A stretch of 64,000 nucleotides of DNA, from the NCBI GenBank assembly GCA_026122225.1, contig JANEZZ010002766.1:558001-622000 (forward strand), read 5' to 3'. Shown here piece after piece: positions 10,721-25,100 of this stretch (its first letter is position 1; every line of letters starts with the position of its first letter). The notes beneath the pieces are model-generated. The model was not told the DNA's origin and ran no database searches. It saw nothing but the letters and a program-made list of their open reading frames with translations. Made by a program: the position numbers and the translations under genes. This DNA is from Heloderma charlesbogerti (Eukaryota > Chordata > Lepidosauria > Squamata > Helodermatidae).

Positions 10721-13700
10721 TCTGTTACGCGGGGAAGGGCGTGAGCCTGTGTGTCTCTCCCCTGGATGCACGGCACGTCAGTGGCTATTCGGTTTCTGGA
10801 GGGAGCGGGAGGGGGGCCTGCGCAGGTTTTGGCGAGCGGACAATGGTGGTCCTCTAGCAATCTCCTCTCCCCGCTCCTCCCCTGCAATCCTAGAGATTCA
10901 ATTCGGCCGGGGAGCGAAGCTACGCAGTCTAACATTCATTCGTTGTAGTTGCTGTCATTCATTTCCCCAAACCTATTCTGGGGTGGGGAGAGTCGAGTCT
11001 AATAAAAGGCTGCCAGACCCAGATGGGGTCTGTTTGTACTGTTTCGCGGTTCTGTTAGTTTCCTAACACCCCTCTCCTGCAAAAATCTAGTGCCGCTATT
11101 TATTTTTAAATGTCGGCGAGCTGCCTTGTGGATCGTTTCCTTTTAAGGGAAAGGTGACCTAAAATATCATAAATAAAATAAACCTGGAGGGCCTTCATTT
11201 TTATAGGCCCATCAAGATCCATTACTCTGATGGGCACTAGGGAGGGACTTTTTGATGGTGGTCCCATATTTGCATAATTCCCTCCCCAGGGTGTCATCCC
11301 TATTCACTTTGAGCTGAGCCCTGAAAATCTATTTCTTTTTATCTGCTTTTACTTGAGATGTTGGGCTGTGCATATAACCCTTTTAGGGGTTCATTCCTAT
11401 TCATGGGTAGACAGAAAAAACTACAACTCCCAGCCATGCTGACTGTTCTGCTTTAAAATTTGGTTTATATGAGTCACTGTGCAGGGTTTTGTGGTCTTTT
11501 GAGGCTGCTGATCTAATTTTATTATCATGAGATTATTTTAGTTCTGTGTTTCTGATTAAATATGTGAGCTGCCTTGGGAAGGCTTGGCTCTGAAAGGTGG
11601 CATTAGAAATACTGGAAAGAAATAAATACATACATAAATCATTTGCTGTAATACAGAGCATCTGCGAGGCATCCTTCTCTTTAGTGTCTATATCTCTGTT
11701 CTGTGCAAATTTTGTCTTGGCTGCTTTTCTAAGGCTGCTTTGCATCATTGTGGGGCTTACCGTACTACTCCCTTCACATTGCCTGTACTGTACTAGAGCC
11801 AGAACGTTATTTAAAGAGAAAGACTGTCACAAATAGTTCGAAATTGCTAATTTCGACTTTAAAAAGAAGAAGCCCCAACTAGGGGTGTGTTAAAACAAAA
11901 TGGATGAGTTTTTAATTTAACCTAAGATAAGAATAGATGTCTAAATGTTCAGTGATTTCTTGCACTATTGCAAATGCAGGCTTGTGTTTAAGCGCTGGCC
12001 TGGTAGCCATAGACAAGTGGGAATTGCATACAGGTGAGTGCATGGAATTCCACACAGGTGAATGTGCAGGCTCTCAGAGCAGGAATGGGAATCTTCCAAG
12101 CAGGCTGCTAGAGGAGGGATGCTCTTTCTTATGTGGCCAGTATGGAAATGCATCTTTTGGTCCCTCTGTGGATACTGATTATTTTTTGCAGGCCAATAAC
12201 TTTGGTGGGCTTATTTACAAGGCTGTACAAATTAGAACTGATGGAGAATAGTGCATAAAATTGGGAAGTGACCATAGTTCAGTGGATGAGTACATGCTTT
12301 GCAATCAGAAGTCCCAGGCTCAATCCTGGCATCTCCAGGAAAAAAAGAAAAAGAATTGGGTAGCAGGTGATAGGAAAAATTCCCTCCCTGAGATCCAGGA
12401 AAAGCTGCTGTCAGTCAGAATACGTCAGGGGTAGGCAACGCAGTGTCTGCAGGCACCAGTGTGCCCTCAGATGCCTTCCTTGGTGCTCATTGAAAGAACC
12501 TGCTCCGCCCAATTTTTATTTTATAAATATTTTTATATTTTCTTACTGGCAGCTGGGATTGCTTCAAAGCAAAGTGGAACCCTCTAGCTGCTGCCATCTT
12601 AATATCCCATGAATGCCTCTGAGGGAGGTTACTTGTCCTTTGTGACTAGCGATGCCCACCCATGGCAGCCATTTTGGGGTTGCGCCCAGAACAGTTGTTC
12701 ATATTTCCAAATGTGCTCAGAGGCCCGAAAGGTTGCCTATGCCTGGAATACAGAATATTGGGCTAGGCAGTATAAAGCAGATTCCTGTATTTGTATTCTG
12801 TGCAGTGAATTCCCCAGTGCAAATTTATCTCCTCTGCCATGCGCTCATTAAGGGCGCAATCCTATGGGGACAGGCGGCCGCCACTGAACTCGGAGATGAC
12901 CACCTATCCAGTGCAGGGCAGGAGTCATGAAGGGGATTGTTCCCTCCATGCTTCTCCTGCCCTGCATCGTCTGTCTAGTCGTGGGAAGGCGGAGTTGGGG
13001 AGTAGACTGCGTGGGGGAGGAGGCTGCCAGATGACACATAGGATGTGTTGTACTGGCATTTCCGCCTTCCCCGCCCTGGAATGCCCCCCCGCATGCCCCA
13101 TTTTGGCTGCTCCGCGCTCCTCTTCAGAGCAGGGAACGCAGGGCGATTCTGCACTGCCTGCAAGGCAGCACGGAAGGGGAGGAATGGTTGGTTCTCCGGG
13201 AACTTACCTCCGAGCGCAGGTTCTGAGGTCGGTTCCCGGAAAACCAGATATCCTATGGCCGTCTAGCTGCTGACTAGCGGCCATAGGATTGCTCCCTAAG
13301 TGGCTTTTGGTGAGCTATGCAATAATATGGGATTCATAGTGTCTTGCCATACAGGGATCTTGAAAGGATTGCTGGGATGATGCATGCTGCTATGAATGCC
13401 ATAAATATTATTTATGCTGATTATGAATGGCAAAGCCAAGCCAATAGAACAGAACAGGTTTACAGCGAAACTATTCATGGAGCAGATAATGAAAAGTCTT
13501 GTTAAGAAAACAATGCTAGCATTTAAATGAGAAATCTAGACGCTTCCATTAAAGTGATTTTCTTTTGCCTTGATAAAACACATGATGGTATTGGGTGGTA
13601 AATTCAGCTGCTGGACTGCTGTCAAGCCCACACAGTCTACTGTCAGCGGTTCCCAAGCCAGTTGACACCTAGCCTCTGTGGAATATCGGTGATCTTCAGG

Positions 13701-16700
13701 GAGCTTGAAACCTGATACTCCAATCAACCATTCAAGGGCAAAATCAATGCCCTCTTAAATCGTCCTGCTTACAATTCATCATTGAGAGGGTAGTTATGGC
13801 ATCTAGGTTTATTTTAAACTTGCAACTGGCTATTAATGAATCTTGCTTGTTGGGACAACGAAAACAGGTGTATAGAAGCTCAAAAGAAGCCTCCAGTCAG
13901 ATGCTACTTTAAGACTGGAGATGGTAATAAAAGTTCACCTTTTGGATTCCAATTACTAACTTACGGAATAACAAAACACTGCAGTATCTTCTCTCATCTG
14001 AATGTGGTTCTAATTATAGAGTGCAGGAAGAGAGAATGGATGTTATTGCCTTCTGCCGGTAGAAACTTGTGAACCAGTTGCCTTAGGATCAGAGTCATGG
14101 CTACTGTACTGCAGCAAAGCCCTAAAAGTGATTCACCCTTATTTTTTTCTGGTGTAAATGCTTAGGCTGCAGTCCTATACACACTTACATGGGAGTATGT
14201 CCCATTTAACACAGTGGGGCTTACTTCTCAGACATGCACAAGATTGCACACTTTGAGCTGTATCTTTGGTCTGCCGTGCAACATTAGCCTTGCAGGCCAT
14301 GGCATTTCATCAGCATGACAAAACACATTTTACACTAGATTTTGCACTGAAGGTTCCAAAGTATTGCTCCAGCAGCTTCATTCTGCACCCGCCTGGACAG
14401 CATTCAAGGGCAATCTTGCAAAAACCATACTACAGTTGCCATACTATGACACTGCCAGACCCAAAGGCCTTGTCATGAAGCAAGCATGGTGAAAAGTACA
14501 GCTACTCATGCCACCTGGAACCCCTCACCATTTGATAGTGATGGGCCAAGACATTTGTCTCTTTCTCTCAAAATACTAGAACCCGGGGTCATCCTATGAA
14601 GCTGTTTGGTGGGACATTCAGGAAAGATAAAATGAAGTTCTTCTTCACACAGCACATAGTTAAACTATGGAATTTGCTACGACAGGATGTAGTGATGGCC
14701 ACCAATTTGGATGGCTTTAAAAGGGGTTAGACAAATTCCTGGTGGAAAAGGCTATCAGTGGCTACTAGGCTTGATGGCTATGTGCTATCTCCAGTACCAG
14801 AGGTAGTAAGCCTATGTACACCAGTTGCTGGGGAAAATGGGTGAGAGGGTGCTGTTGCGCTCATGCCCTGCTTGTGGGTTCCTGGTCGACATCTGGTTGG
14901 CCACTGTGTGAACAGAATGCTGGGCTAGATGGACCCTTGGTCTGATTCAGCATTGCTCTTCTTGCATTCTTATGTACCCGAATACTGTAAACCTAAGGCA
15001 TACTTACTGGGAAGGAAGTTCGATTTTATTTTTGGTGTATAAAACCCTAAGCAACTTGGGACTAGGATATTTGAGAAAGTGCCTTCTCCTTTACCAGCCT
15101 GCACAGTCACTAAGGTCTTCAGATTAGGCACTCCTGGTTGTTCCGAATGGACCTGCAGTCTGTTTGGAATCCACTTGGAGTAGAACCTTTAGTGTATTGG
15201 GTCCTTCTCTATAGAACTCCCTGCCTATTGATCTCAGGCAGGTACCAACATTGCTTTGTTTTCAGAACCTGTTGAAGACATTTTTATTTAAGCAAGCCTT
15301 CCCTAATTAACCAGCCATGGCCTTATTGGCACAAACTGATTTTAAAGGGTTTAATTCTGCATCATCATTATCATTATTATTTCTGATAGCTCACCACTTG
15401 GATATTTTATTGGATGTAGAATAGTACATATATCTTGTGAAATAGTCAATGGAGCTCCCTCTTCAGGATTGTGTTGTAAGTGCCCAGGAGGGGTCAGATG
15501 CTATTCATGATAGGGTCAACTGTAAATAGGGAAGCTTTGGACAACTTGCTGTTCCCCAGTCTAATATTCCTCACAGCAGCTTGCTATGAGGGTAACGTTG
15601 GATAATCTCATGTAAATGTCCCTGAACCCCTTGGTGGAAGGAAGCAGTAGATTTTGGCTGGATTCCAACCCCCCAAATAGCTGAAAGAAATCAGCCTTGG
15701 AATGGGGGTGAGACTGGGCATGTGTATACAGGGAGGACAACAGAAGAGCCCTGCTGGATCAGACCAAAGGTCCATCAAGATCGGCCTTCACAAACCTGAC
15801 ACCATCCAGATGTGTTGGATGGTAACTCATCATCCTCAACCGTTGCCTGTTCTAGCAGGGAGTGATAGGAGTTGTAGTCCAAAACATCTGGAGGGCACTG
15901 GGTTGCAGGAGGCAGTTCTAGATCCAAGAGTAATAGTTGAGGACACTTTCTTTTGTTCAGGGATAGGCAAGAAGACAGGTGTGACTAGGAATGGGAGCTG
16001 AAACAAAGGGTGGAGTTGGAGCGTCATAACAGCTTCATTTCCTGTTGCCTTCTGTAGTTGTATGTTCCAAGAGTTCTTCAGTCTTGGATGGGACCAACTA
16101 TGAAATAGGGAATCCCTTATTTTATGTATGTATGTATTATTACAGTTATATCCCACCTTCTTTCCTCTTGCAAGGACCTCACTGTGGTTTACAAGGTTCT
16201 CCTCCTCTCCATTTTATCCTCAGAACAACCCTGTGAGCTAGCTTAGGCTGAGAGTCAGTGAGTGGCCCATTGTCACCCAATGAGCTTCTTGGTCTAGTAG
16301 GTACTAGAACCTTGATCTGAGTCCCAGTTGAACACTACACCACCCTAGCTCTTACTGTTTGATCAGACTTTTGAAATGAGGCTGTTCTTGGTGCATCCTA
16401 AAAACCTCTGCTTACATTTTTGATGCATCGTTCTGTTGGGCTTTTTGCAAAGATGACTGAACTCCACTATTACTGTGCCTTTTGATGCTTTTGTTTACAT
16501 GCTTGCAGAGCATGCCTTGTATGTATTTTTGTTGGACTTGCGGATCTATGGGCATGTGTACATCTGGGTGGATCTGGTGACTTTTTTCCACCTGTGCGCT
16601 GCAGACTAGAAGGGAAGAAAACAATTGCCAGACTTCCCTGCCAAGCTGTCGTGTAGGTAGCTCATCATTTGGTAAAATGTGTATCATCCCTCATTTCCTT

Positions 16701-19700
16701 GCCTATTGCTTCAGTACTCACTTATCCCTTTTCCTCTAGAAATGAGTTGCCAACCTCTATTTTCTTGTTTTGTAAGGCAGGGGTAGGCAACTTGGAAAAG
16801 GTGCAGAAAAGGGCAACAAAAATGATCAAGGGGCTGGGGCAACTCCCCTGTTAGAAAGGTTACAACATCTGGGACTGTTCAGCTTAGAGGAAAGGCAAGT
16901 GAGAGGAGGTATAATAGAGGTGCACAAAAGTATGCATGGTGTGGAGAAAGCAGGCAGGGAGACATTTCTCTCTCTTGCATAATACTAGAACCTGGAATCA
17001 TCTTATGAAGCTGATTGGTGGGAGTTTCAGGACAGTGTGGTGTAGTGGTTAGAGTGTTGGACTGGGACTTGGGAGATCTGGGTTTTAGTCTCCCCTTGGC
17101 CATGAAGCTCACTGAGTGACTTTGGACGAGTCATTGACTCCCAGCCTAACCTATCTCACAGGGTGGTTGTGAGGATAAAATGGAGAGGAAGAGGATCATG
17201 CAAGCTGCCTTGGGTTCATTGCAAGAGGAAAAAAGTGGGATATAATTTGTTGTTGTTCCTTCATACGGTGCATAGTTAAACTATGGCACTTCCTACTACA
17301 GGATGTTATGGTGTCCACCAATTTGGATGGGTGTAAAAGGGGATTAGAAAAACGAATGGAGGATAAGGCTATCTGATGGCTATATGCTCCCTCCAGGATC
17401 AGATGCGGCATGCCTATGTATACCACTTGCTGGGGAACATGAATAGGAAGGTGCTATTGCATTCATGTCCTGCTTGTGGGTTTCCCATAGGCAGCTGGTT
17501 GGCCACTGTGTGAACATAATGCTTGACTACATGGACCCTTGGTCTGATCCAGCATGGCTTTTCATATGTTCTTATGTTAACTTGGTTCCCTCCTGAAGTT
17601 TTGGACAACAACTCCCATAATCCCTTAACATTGACCTTGTGGGCTGGGGTTGATGGGGTTGTAGTCCAAAGCATTTGGAGAGCAGTGGGTTGTCTATCCC
17701 TGCTGGCTGGTTTCAGACACTCGGAACAAGGTGGCTCCCTCGTGGGTTGTCTTGCTGGTTTTGTAGTAAATTTTGCATTGCATAATGCACAGGTATGGAG
17801 AGAGGTAAACTGGCAGTGTGTCTTTTCCCGTTCTTGAATGTGCATGAGGTAGTAGCCATACAAGAACATTTATTTGCTGCTTTTCCCCTACAAGTGAAAT
17901 CAGACAGAATGTTTTGTCATGCCATTATGAAAACCTAGCCATCCGAGCTGGAAGTTGGCCATCCTTCTTTAATGACCCAGCACCAGATGTTTAGCTGCCA
18001 GCTTAGCACAGAGCAGGACACGTTGTTCAAAGGCAACAGCATCAAAAGGTCAGTTTGTTTACTCAGCAGAGTCAGGGGTGACCCTAGACTAGCTGCCTGC
18101 AACTGGTAGCCATGCGGTCTGCGCCTCCACCCCCAAACCCCAAGGGCAGATCTAGGCTGGGATTTTTGGTAGATTGGGAAACATTTCCCCCCTATTTTCT
18201 GTTTGATGTTTTTAAAGTGTATTTATTTAAACAGAGTCATCATTATTCAGTGTTTCTGTCCGTTTGTTTGTGTTTGTCTAACCAATGTTTCTGAGATAAG
18301 ATAAAACAGACACAATTTTTTTCATTTTTATTTGTATTTTTTAAATGTATTTCCCCCCCTCAAATTTGGCGCCCCACTTAACTTGGCGCCCTAGGCAGCT
18401 GCATAGTTCGCCTATATGAGCAGGCAGTCCCTGAGCAGAGTTCTGTGGTAAAGCTCTCCTTAGGCTGTACTACGTAACGGTGGGGTGGGGGAATTGTATG
18501 CCTTCTCTGTCCAAGGGCGCAATCCTATGCATGTTTAGACAGGCCTACAACTCCCAGCATACCCCAGCCAGCCATGCCGGCTGGGGCATACTGGGAGTTC
18601 TTTCTTCCAGGGTTCCTATTCTATGTGGAGGGAGCGTTCAGATGTATATCCAAGGAAGGCTTGACCATGTGATCCCGGTGATTGTATAAACTGATCTGAA
18701 CTTTTGAGTGATGGTGGTTTATACCTCTGCTCTGATTGCATTGCTAAATTGTAGTATCGGTTTGGCTGTGGCGCTGCTTTACTCTGCTAGAGGCAATTCT
18801 ATGAAATAGATTTTTTTTTTGCCTGTCTCCAAGCTGTGAACCACATAGTTGTTCTTAGAAGTAGGCGGTTTGGCTTGTTAGGCATAGGCTGCTCTTTTTT
18901 CTGCTGCGCGTCTTGGCAACACTGAATTCCCTGTTCTACTGCTATTATATAGCCAAAACAATATCAAGGTATGGAACGCCTCTGAGTTATCTTGAAGCAA
19001 AACACCAGTTTGCTTTGCATGCTTACCCTGTAGCCATGCCTAAATGCACATGCTCCATTATTTTGAAGTATCTTGCTGCAGGGAATGGAGGAGAAATTAG
19101 CTTAGTTTGCATTGTGCATGGTGTGAATAGAAAGTGGATAGGGAGGCATTTTTCTCCCCCTCTCATAGCACCAGAACCCAGGGTCATCTCATGAAGGTGA
19201 TTGGTGGGAGATTCAGGACAGATAAAAGGAAGTACTATATCCAACTGAATGCAGAATTCCAGATAATAGCAAGGAGAGACAAGAAGGCCTTCTTAAATGA
19301 ACAATGCAAAGAAATCGAGGAAAACAACAGAATGGGAAAGACTAGAGATCTCTTCAAGAAAATTGGAGATCTCAAGGGACCGTTTTGTGCAAAGACGGGC
19401 ATGATAAAGGACAAAGAAGGCAGGGACCTAACAGAAGCAGATGAGATTAAGAAGAGGTGGAAAGAATACACAGAAGAACTATACAGGAAAGATCTGAATG
19501 TCCCTGATAGCCATGATAGTGTGGTCACTGAACTTGAGCCAGACATCCTAGAAAGTGAAGTCAAGTGGGCCTTAGGAAGCATTACTAACAACAAAGCTGG
19601 CGGGAGATGACAGTCTTCCAGCTGAGCTATTTAAAATCCTAAAAGATGATGCTTTTAAAGTGCTGCATTCAATATGCCAACAAATTTGGAACACTCAACA

Positions 19701-22144
19701 ATGGCCGCAAGACTGGAAAAGGTCAGTTTACATTCCAATTCCAAAGAAGGGCAACGCCAAAGAGTGTTCAAACTACCGCACAATTGCGCTCATTTCACAT
19801 GCCAGCAAGGCGATGTTCAAAATCCTACAAGCTAGGCTTCAGCAGTATGCGAACCGAGAACTACCGGAAGTACAAGCTGGGTTTCGAAGAGGCAGAGGAA
19901 CTAGAGATCAAATCGCCAACATTCGCTGCATCATGGAGAAAGCAAGAGAATTCCAGAAAAACATCTATTTCTGCTTCATTGACTACGCTAAAGCCTTTGA
20001 TTGTGTGGATCACAACAAACTGTGGCAAATTCTTAAAGTGATGGGAGTACCAGACCACCTTACCTGTCTCCTGAGAAACCTGTACGAGGGTCAAAAAGCA
20101 ACAGTAAGAACCAGACATGGAACAACCGATTGGTTCAAAATTGGGAAAGGAGTATGACAAGGCTGCATATTGTCACCCTGCTTTTTTAACTTATATGCAG
20201 AGTACATCATGAGAAATGCTGGGTTGGATGAATCAGAGGTCGGAATTAAGATTGCCGGGAGAATTATCAACAACCTCCGATATGCATACGATACCACCCT
20301 AATGGCAGAAAGCGAAGAGGATGTCAAGAGCCTCTTGTTGAGGGTGAAAGAGGAGAGTGCAAAAGCTGGTTTGAAACTCAACATTAAAAAAACTAAGATC
20401 ATGGCATCTGGCCCCATCACTTCCTGGCATATAGAAGGGGAAGAAATGGAAGCAGTGTCAGATTTTACTTTCTTGGGCTCCAAGATCACCGCAGACGGTG
20501 ACTGTAGCCATGAAATTAAAAGACGCTTGCTCCTTGGGAGGAAAGCTATGGCCAACCTAGACAGCATAGTAAGAAGCAGAGACATCACCTTGCCGACAAA
20601 GGTCCGTCTAATCAAAGCTATGGTTTTCCCAGTAGTAATGTATGGCTGTGAGAGCTGGACTATAAGGAAGGCTGAGCGCCGAAGAATTGATGCTTTCGAA
20701 CTGTGGTGCTGGAGAAGACTCTTAGGAGTCCCCTGGACTGCAAGGAGGTCAGATCAGTCCATCCTAAAGGAAATCAACCCTGAGTGCTCATTGGAAGGAC
20801 AGATACTGAAGCTGAAGCTCAAATATTTTGGCCACCTAATGCGAAAAGAAAACTCCCTGGAAAAGACCCTGATGCTGGGAAAGACTGAAGGCAAAAGGAG
20901 AAGGGGACGGCAGAGGATGAGATGGCTAGATAGCATCACCGATGCAATGAATATGGACTTGAGCAGCTCCGGGAGAGAGTGCAGGACAGGAAGGCCTGGC
21001 GTGCTATGGTCCATGGGGTCACGAAGAGTCGGACACGACTGAACGACTGAACAACAACAACAACAACAACACAACTTCATACAGCGCATTGTTAAACTAC
21101 GGAATTCACTGCCACAAGATACAGTGTTGACCATCAGCATGACCTTAAAAGGGGATTAGACAAATTGATAAGGCTGTCAATGGCGACTAGTCATGATGGC
21201 TGTGTTCTCCCTCCAGTGTCAGAGACAGTATGCCTATATCCACCAGTTGCTGGGGAACATGAGCAGGAGGGTGCTGTTGCACTCGTGTCCTGCTTGTGGG
21301 TTTTCCCACAGGTAGCTGGTTGACCACTGCATCAACAGAATGCTGAACTAGATAGACCCTTATGCCCTTCTTATGCTCATTTGAATGTGAATTTGCTGTG
21401 TTTGCACTTTCCAAACCAAAATGCAGTTGTACTTCGATAGACACACTCTTCCAAATTCCATAGTGCAGTGTTCCAATTAAAAAATGCATACAAAGAAGCA
21501 TGTATTGGGGAGAAATGCAAAAAATAAACTAAAAATTAGTGAAAATGTACAAAAACACATATTAGGAGGAAGTGCTTGGGAAAATGTGTATAGTAGGTAA
21601 AATGCTTACACAAATGCAGATTTTGGTGGTTGGGGTAGGTACCTTGAGGTAATCCGGGGTTTTTTGCAAACAGGCTGGCAAAAAGCTTCCTCAGCTATTT
21701 TAATGTTACAATGCTCCTTCCTAATCTCCTCCTCCCACCCTCTTTTGCACTTGAGTTCTTGATAAAATGGCTTCTTCTGCCATTGTGCCTCAAACAAGAT
21801 AGTTGGTGATTATGGCTACAGTCCTTCAGGTGATTTCCCAAACTGTTTGACTATTGCAAGCTAGAGGAAACCATTTTTAAATCTGATTTGAGAAAAAATC
21901 AATTATAGTAAGCTTTTCTTTATATAAAAAAACTTTAAAACAAAATCTGAATATATGCATGCTAAAAAGTTTACATGTTCCCTTAAAACTGAACCCGTGA
22001 CTTTTTATCAAATGTGATTGTAATGATCAGATAAGTTTATCAAATGCACTGAATTTGGGTAGATCTTTGATATGAAGAGCAAACTATGCAAAATATTTGC
22101 TCACTTCTGAGGTCAGTCATTAAATCGGTGTACTATATTTTATA

Positions 22145-22187
<43 letters not shown>

Positions 22188-25100
22188 TGATGCTGTGGGA
22201 TACTGGGAAGTTGTCATTGTCTCCCACGATGTAGGGAAATAAATGATTTGCCCGTTGATTATATGTTTTTGCTCCTGGCAAGTTCTGAGCATTATTTCTT
22301 CAGGTATGTATGTCATTTTTCTCTCTTGTGTGCACCAATATGGCTTACGTGTACCCTCCTAGATAGATCAGTACTTTTCACTTAGTTGTAAGTCGACATG
22401 TTTTGATGGTTATATTAACCAGCTAGTATGCACTTGCTTCTTTAGGAAATGTGTGTGGTATAAATGTGATTTAAATTGATTTCTTCTGTTGGCGAAACAT
22501 ATTTGATTTTAATGAGTTTGTACAGTCCTTGCATCTAACAAGAACTGTGCATCCCATGATCATGGCCTGTAACTGAGCAATAAACACTTTTAACAACCTA
22601 CAGCATTGCATTTCAGCCTCCTGTAAATCAGGAATGTAGGGGTGTTTCCTATATAAGGGTTTTACCCCTTATTAACGTCCACCCTTGATGACAAGCCATG
22701 GCCCACTGACTTCCCACTGCAGGTAGGATAACCATGTGTTACACTCTGCATGCAGGTTTCATGTTAAATTCCACACAGAAATATCTGTAATGTGTGAAGC
22801 TGCTTGATCCTTGTTTGCCTCTTTCTTTCTTTTTTTTATCAAGAGAGCAATCCCAATAGAAGTGCCTTGTTTCCAAGGCCAATTTAATCCTTCTCTTTCC
22901 CTCTGCCGCCATTTCCCCCTGAAAAATGGACACTTTGGGGTTGCCAGTTGACTTATTTTTGGACCATCCTCTCGAGAAAGTGGGAAGCCCCTAAGTAGGC
23001 ACAAGGGAAGGGACTACTTCTCAATACCCCCCCCCTTCAATCAAATCCATTTGTCAATGTACGTTTAGACCATTGATCTTTGGTAGATCATGATCCACTG
23101 TCAGTTGGCAAGCTGTGGCGCCATAACTCTCTCTAAATTATTTAAAATATAAAGGCTAAAATATATTACATGACAGTCCTTTGTTGCTGTATGCACAATG
23201 TAGATTCTGATACGAAATGTGAGGTCACCTCTTCTGAAGGTTGATTTCTTTGATGCATGACATCCATCACGATTGTACAATTTCAAATGCTTTTAATAAT
23301 CACCTCATCACTTTGGGTGAAGATGCTGAGATCAGATACTGAGATCCACCAGGCCAGTATCATTTTAGCTGCAGCAAGGAGGTTCACAATCTTGTGTTCG
23401 ATGATTGTCCTCTTCTAAATGTCATGACCGATGGCAGGCATCTTAGAATTCAGTGTTACTTACCAGCTAATAAATAACCTGGACCACCTGGGACCAATAA
23501 ACCTGAATCTGAGGATGGGCCCACCAAACTAATTGAAAGGCTGCAACCACCTTTGGGACGGGGGCGGGGGGAAGGGAGGATATGGTGAGAGATGAACTGA
23601 TCCTGATAAAACATAGTAAAGGTTAAAAATAATACCACAGTTGGATATGTGGTGCTAGTATGGGTGATGTCTATGTGGAAGCATACTAGTTTTCTGGTGG
23701 CTCTGATACCCTGCTGATAATGTTTTGGGTTAGGATTTGGTGGGAAAAAATACGGCCATAAAAGTGCAGCAACCTCGAACTAAAAACAGTTCCTGTGAAC
23801 ATGGTTTTGCATATCAAAATGGAAAAATTAACACTTGGAAAAGGGAGCTTTCTATGAAGTAGCTCCTTAGGATCATTGCAATCTAGGAAAGAAATATACG
23901 GTTTGTTGTTTATTAATATGCATATTCCACATTTCCACATCTAACGTGACCCTCATAGCAGGTAATTATCATAAAAACACACATACCAATAAAACAGCAT
24001 TAACAAATGTGTAAAACAGTAAAGCACACACCAAAAATAGCAGCAGTATAAAATCATCAAAGGCAGATACAGGAGACAAATTACATCTGAATTAATATTG
24101 CTCATATGCCGCCTTAAAAGGTGATCTTGCCTGTTTCCCCCCCCCCTTCTTTCCAAATAGTGGGCCACGCTGCGGATTGAGAAGGGAATCAGAAAGCAGC
24201 AGCAGAAGGAGGCACAGAAACTCCCCATTTCAAATGGTAATATTTTAAAAATTAGAATTATATTCAGCTGTATTGCATAACGAGAAGGGCAATTTGAAAA
24301 AAAAAATGCCTGCAGTGTTAACTTAAAATAGTACTTGGCTGTAGGTCCATGAAAGAGGCCCTTAGGGGTTCCATTGAGGGTGAAAGTTAAGTTCTGTAAA
24401 ATGAGGCTTTGATGTGATAAACCTGGAACCCCTATTGACTTCATTTTTGCAAATCTATAAAAGTTAATAGCCCTCCTGAGCACAATTGCTTGTATTAGTC
24501 ATTTGGGATACCTACTTTGTTTTTTTTAACAGGAGCAACTTTTGTAATGCTTTTGTGCCTGGTCACCTGGAGGCGATTTTTTTCTTGCCACAGGTGATGA
24601 GGTGAGTGGATATTTATAAATGTGTACAAAATAACTTGGTCTGTATTGTGTAGAAGTGAAAAATGGTAGAAGTTCAGTAAGCAGAAGTAGTTGATGGAAG
24701 CTGATGATGTGTTGTATGCTTAACCTGTGCCTCCATTGGTAAATAATTCATGTATATTCTCCCTCTGGAGAATTCCAAGTACTTTAATTGGTAGATTTAT
24801 AAGCTAAATAGTTGATTAAACAGTTAGGTGAGAGTTAAGGTTGAGCTCATTCAGACTGTATGCCCCAGCCGTGGGCTGCTAAGGTTTGGAGGTGCTGAGA
24901 TAATGATAAGCCAGACCCAGGTTGCTTGCAAGGAGCCTTTATTGAGTACTTACAGCACAGAGGCATACCCAATGGTTGGATCAGACAGCTTCTCTGAACC
25001 CAGAGCCATGGGTAAAATGGGTTTTATACAATACATGTCAGCAGTGAGGCAGCATGACAGCAGCAAGCGTTAATTAGCGTTCACCTGCAACTTTCCCAGC

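Larger units (their letters stand above)
16778..17702. mobile_element. hAT-like palindromic MITE split by a CR1 insertion
   Basis: The left end CAGGGGTAGGCAACTTGG (16778-16795) is followed by foreign CR1 DNA. The MITE resumes at 17579 with AACTTGGTTCCCTCC and ends GGTTGTCTATCCCTG at 17702. The repeated AACTTGG is the CR1 target-site duplication. Confidence 0.75.
10530..24160 (+). other. GPAT3: GPAT3 intron 1 (13.6 kb)
   Basis: This is the largest intron. It holds the named repeats listed separately. The remaining spans 10720-11395, 11640-12260, 13300-14160, 15340-15795, 16356-16777, 17703-18514, 18607-19100 and 21376-24160 show no gene-like frame. I recognise no conserved regulatory motif in them. 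Confidence 0.8.

Noticed and set aside
12262..12425. A functional tRNA gene
   Set aside because: The A- and B-box-like motifs belong to a SINE head; the cloverleaf is not complete and repeats of the body occur elsewhere.
23953..24483. A 176-codon minus-strand frame over exon 2
   Set aside because: It overlaps GPAT3 exon 2 and its acceptor and has no recognisable domain.
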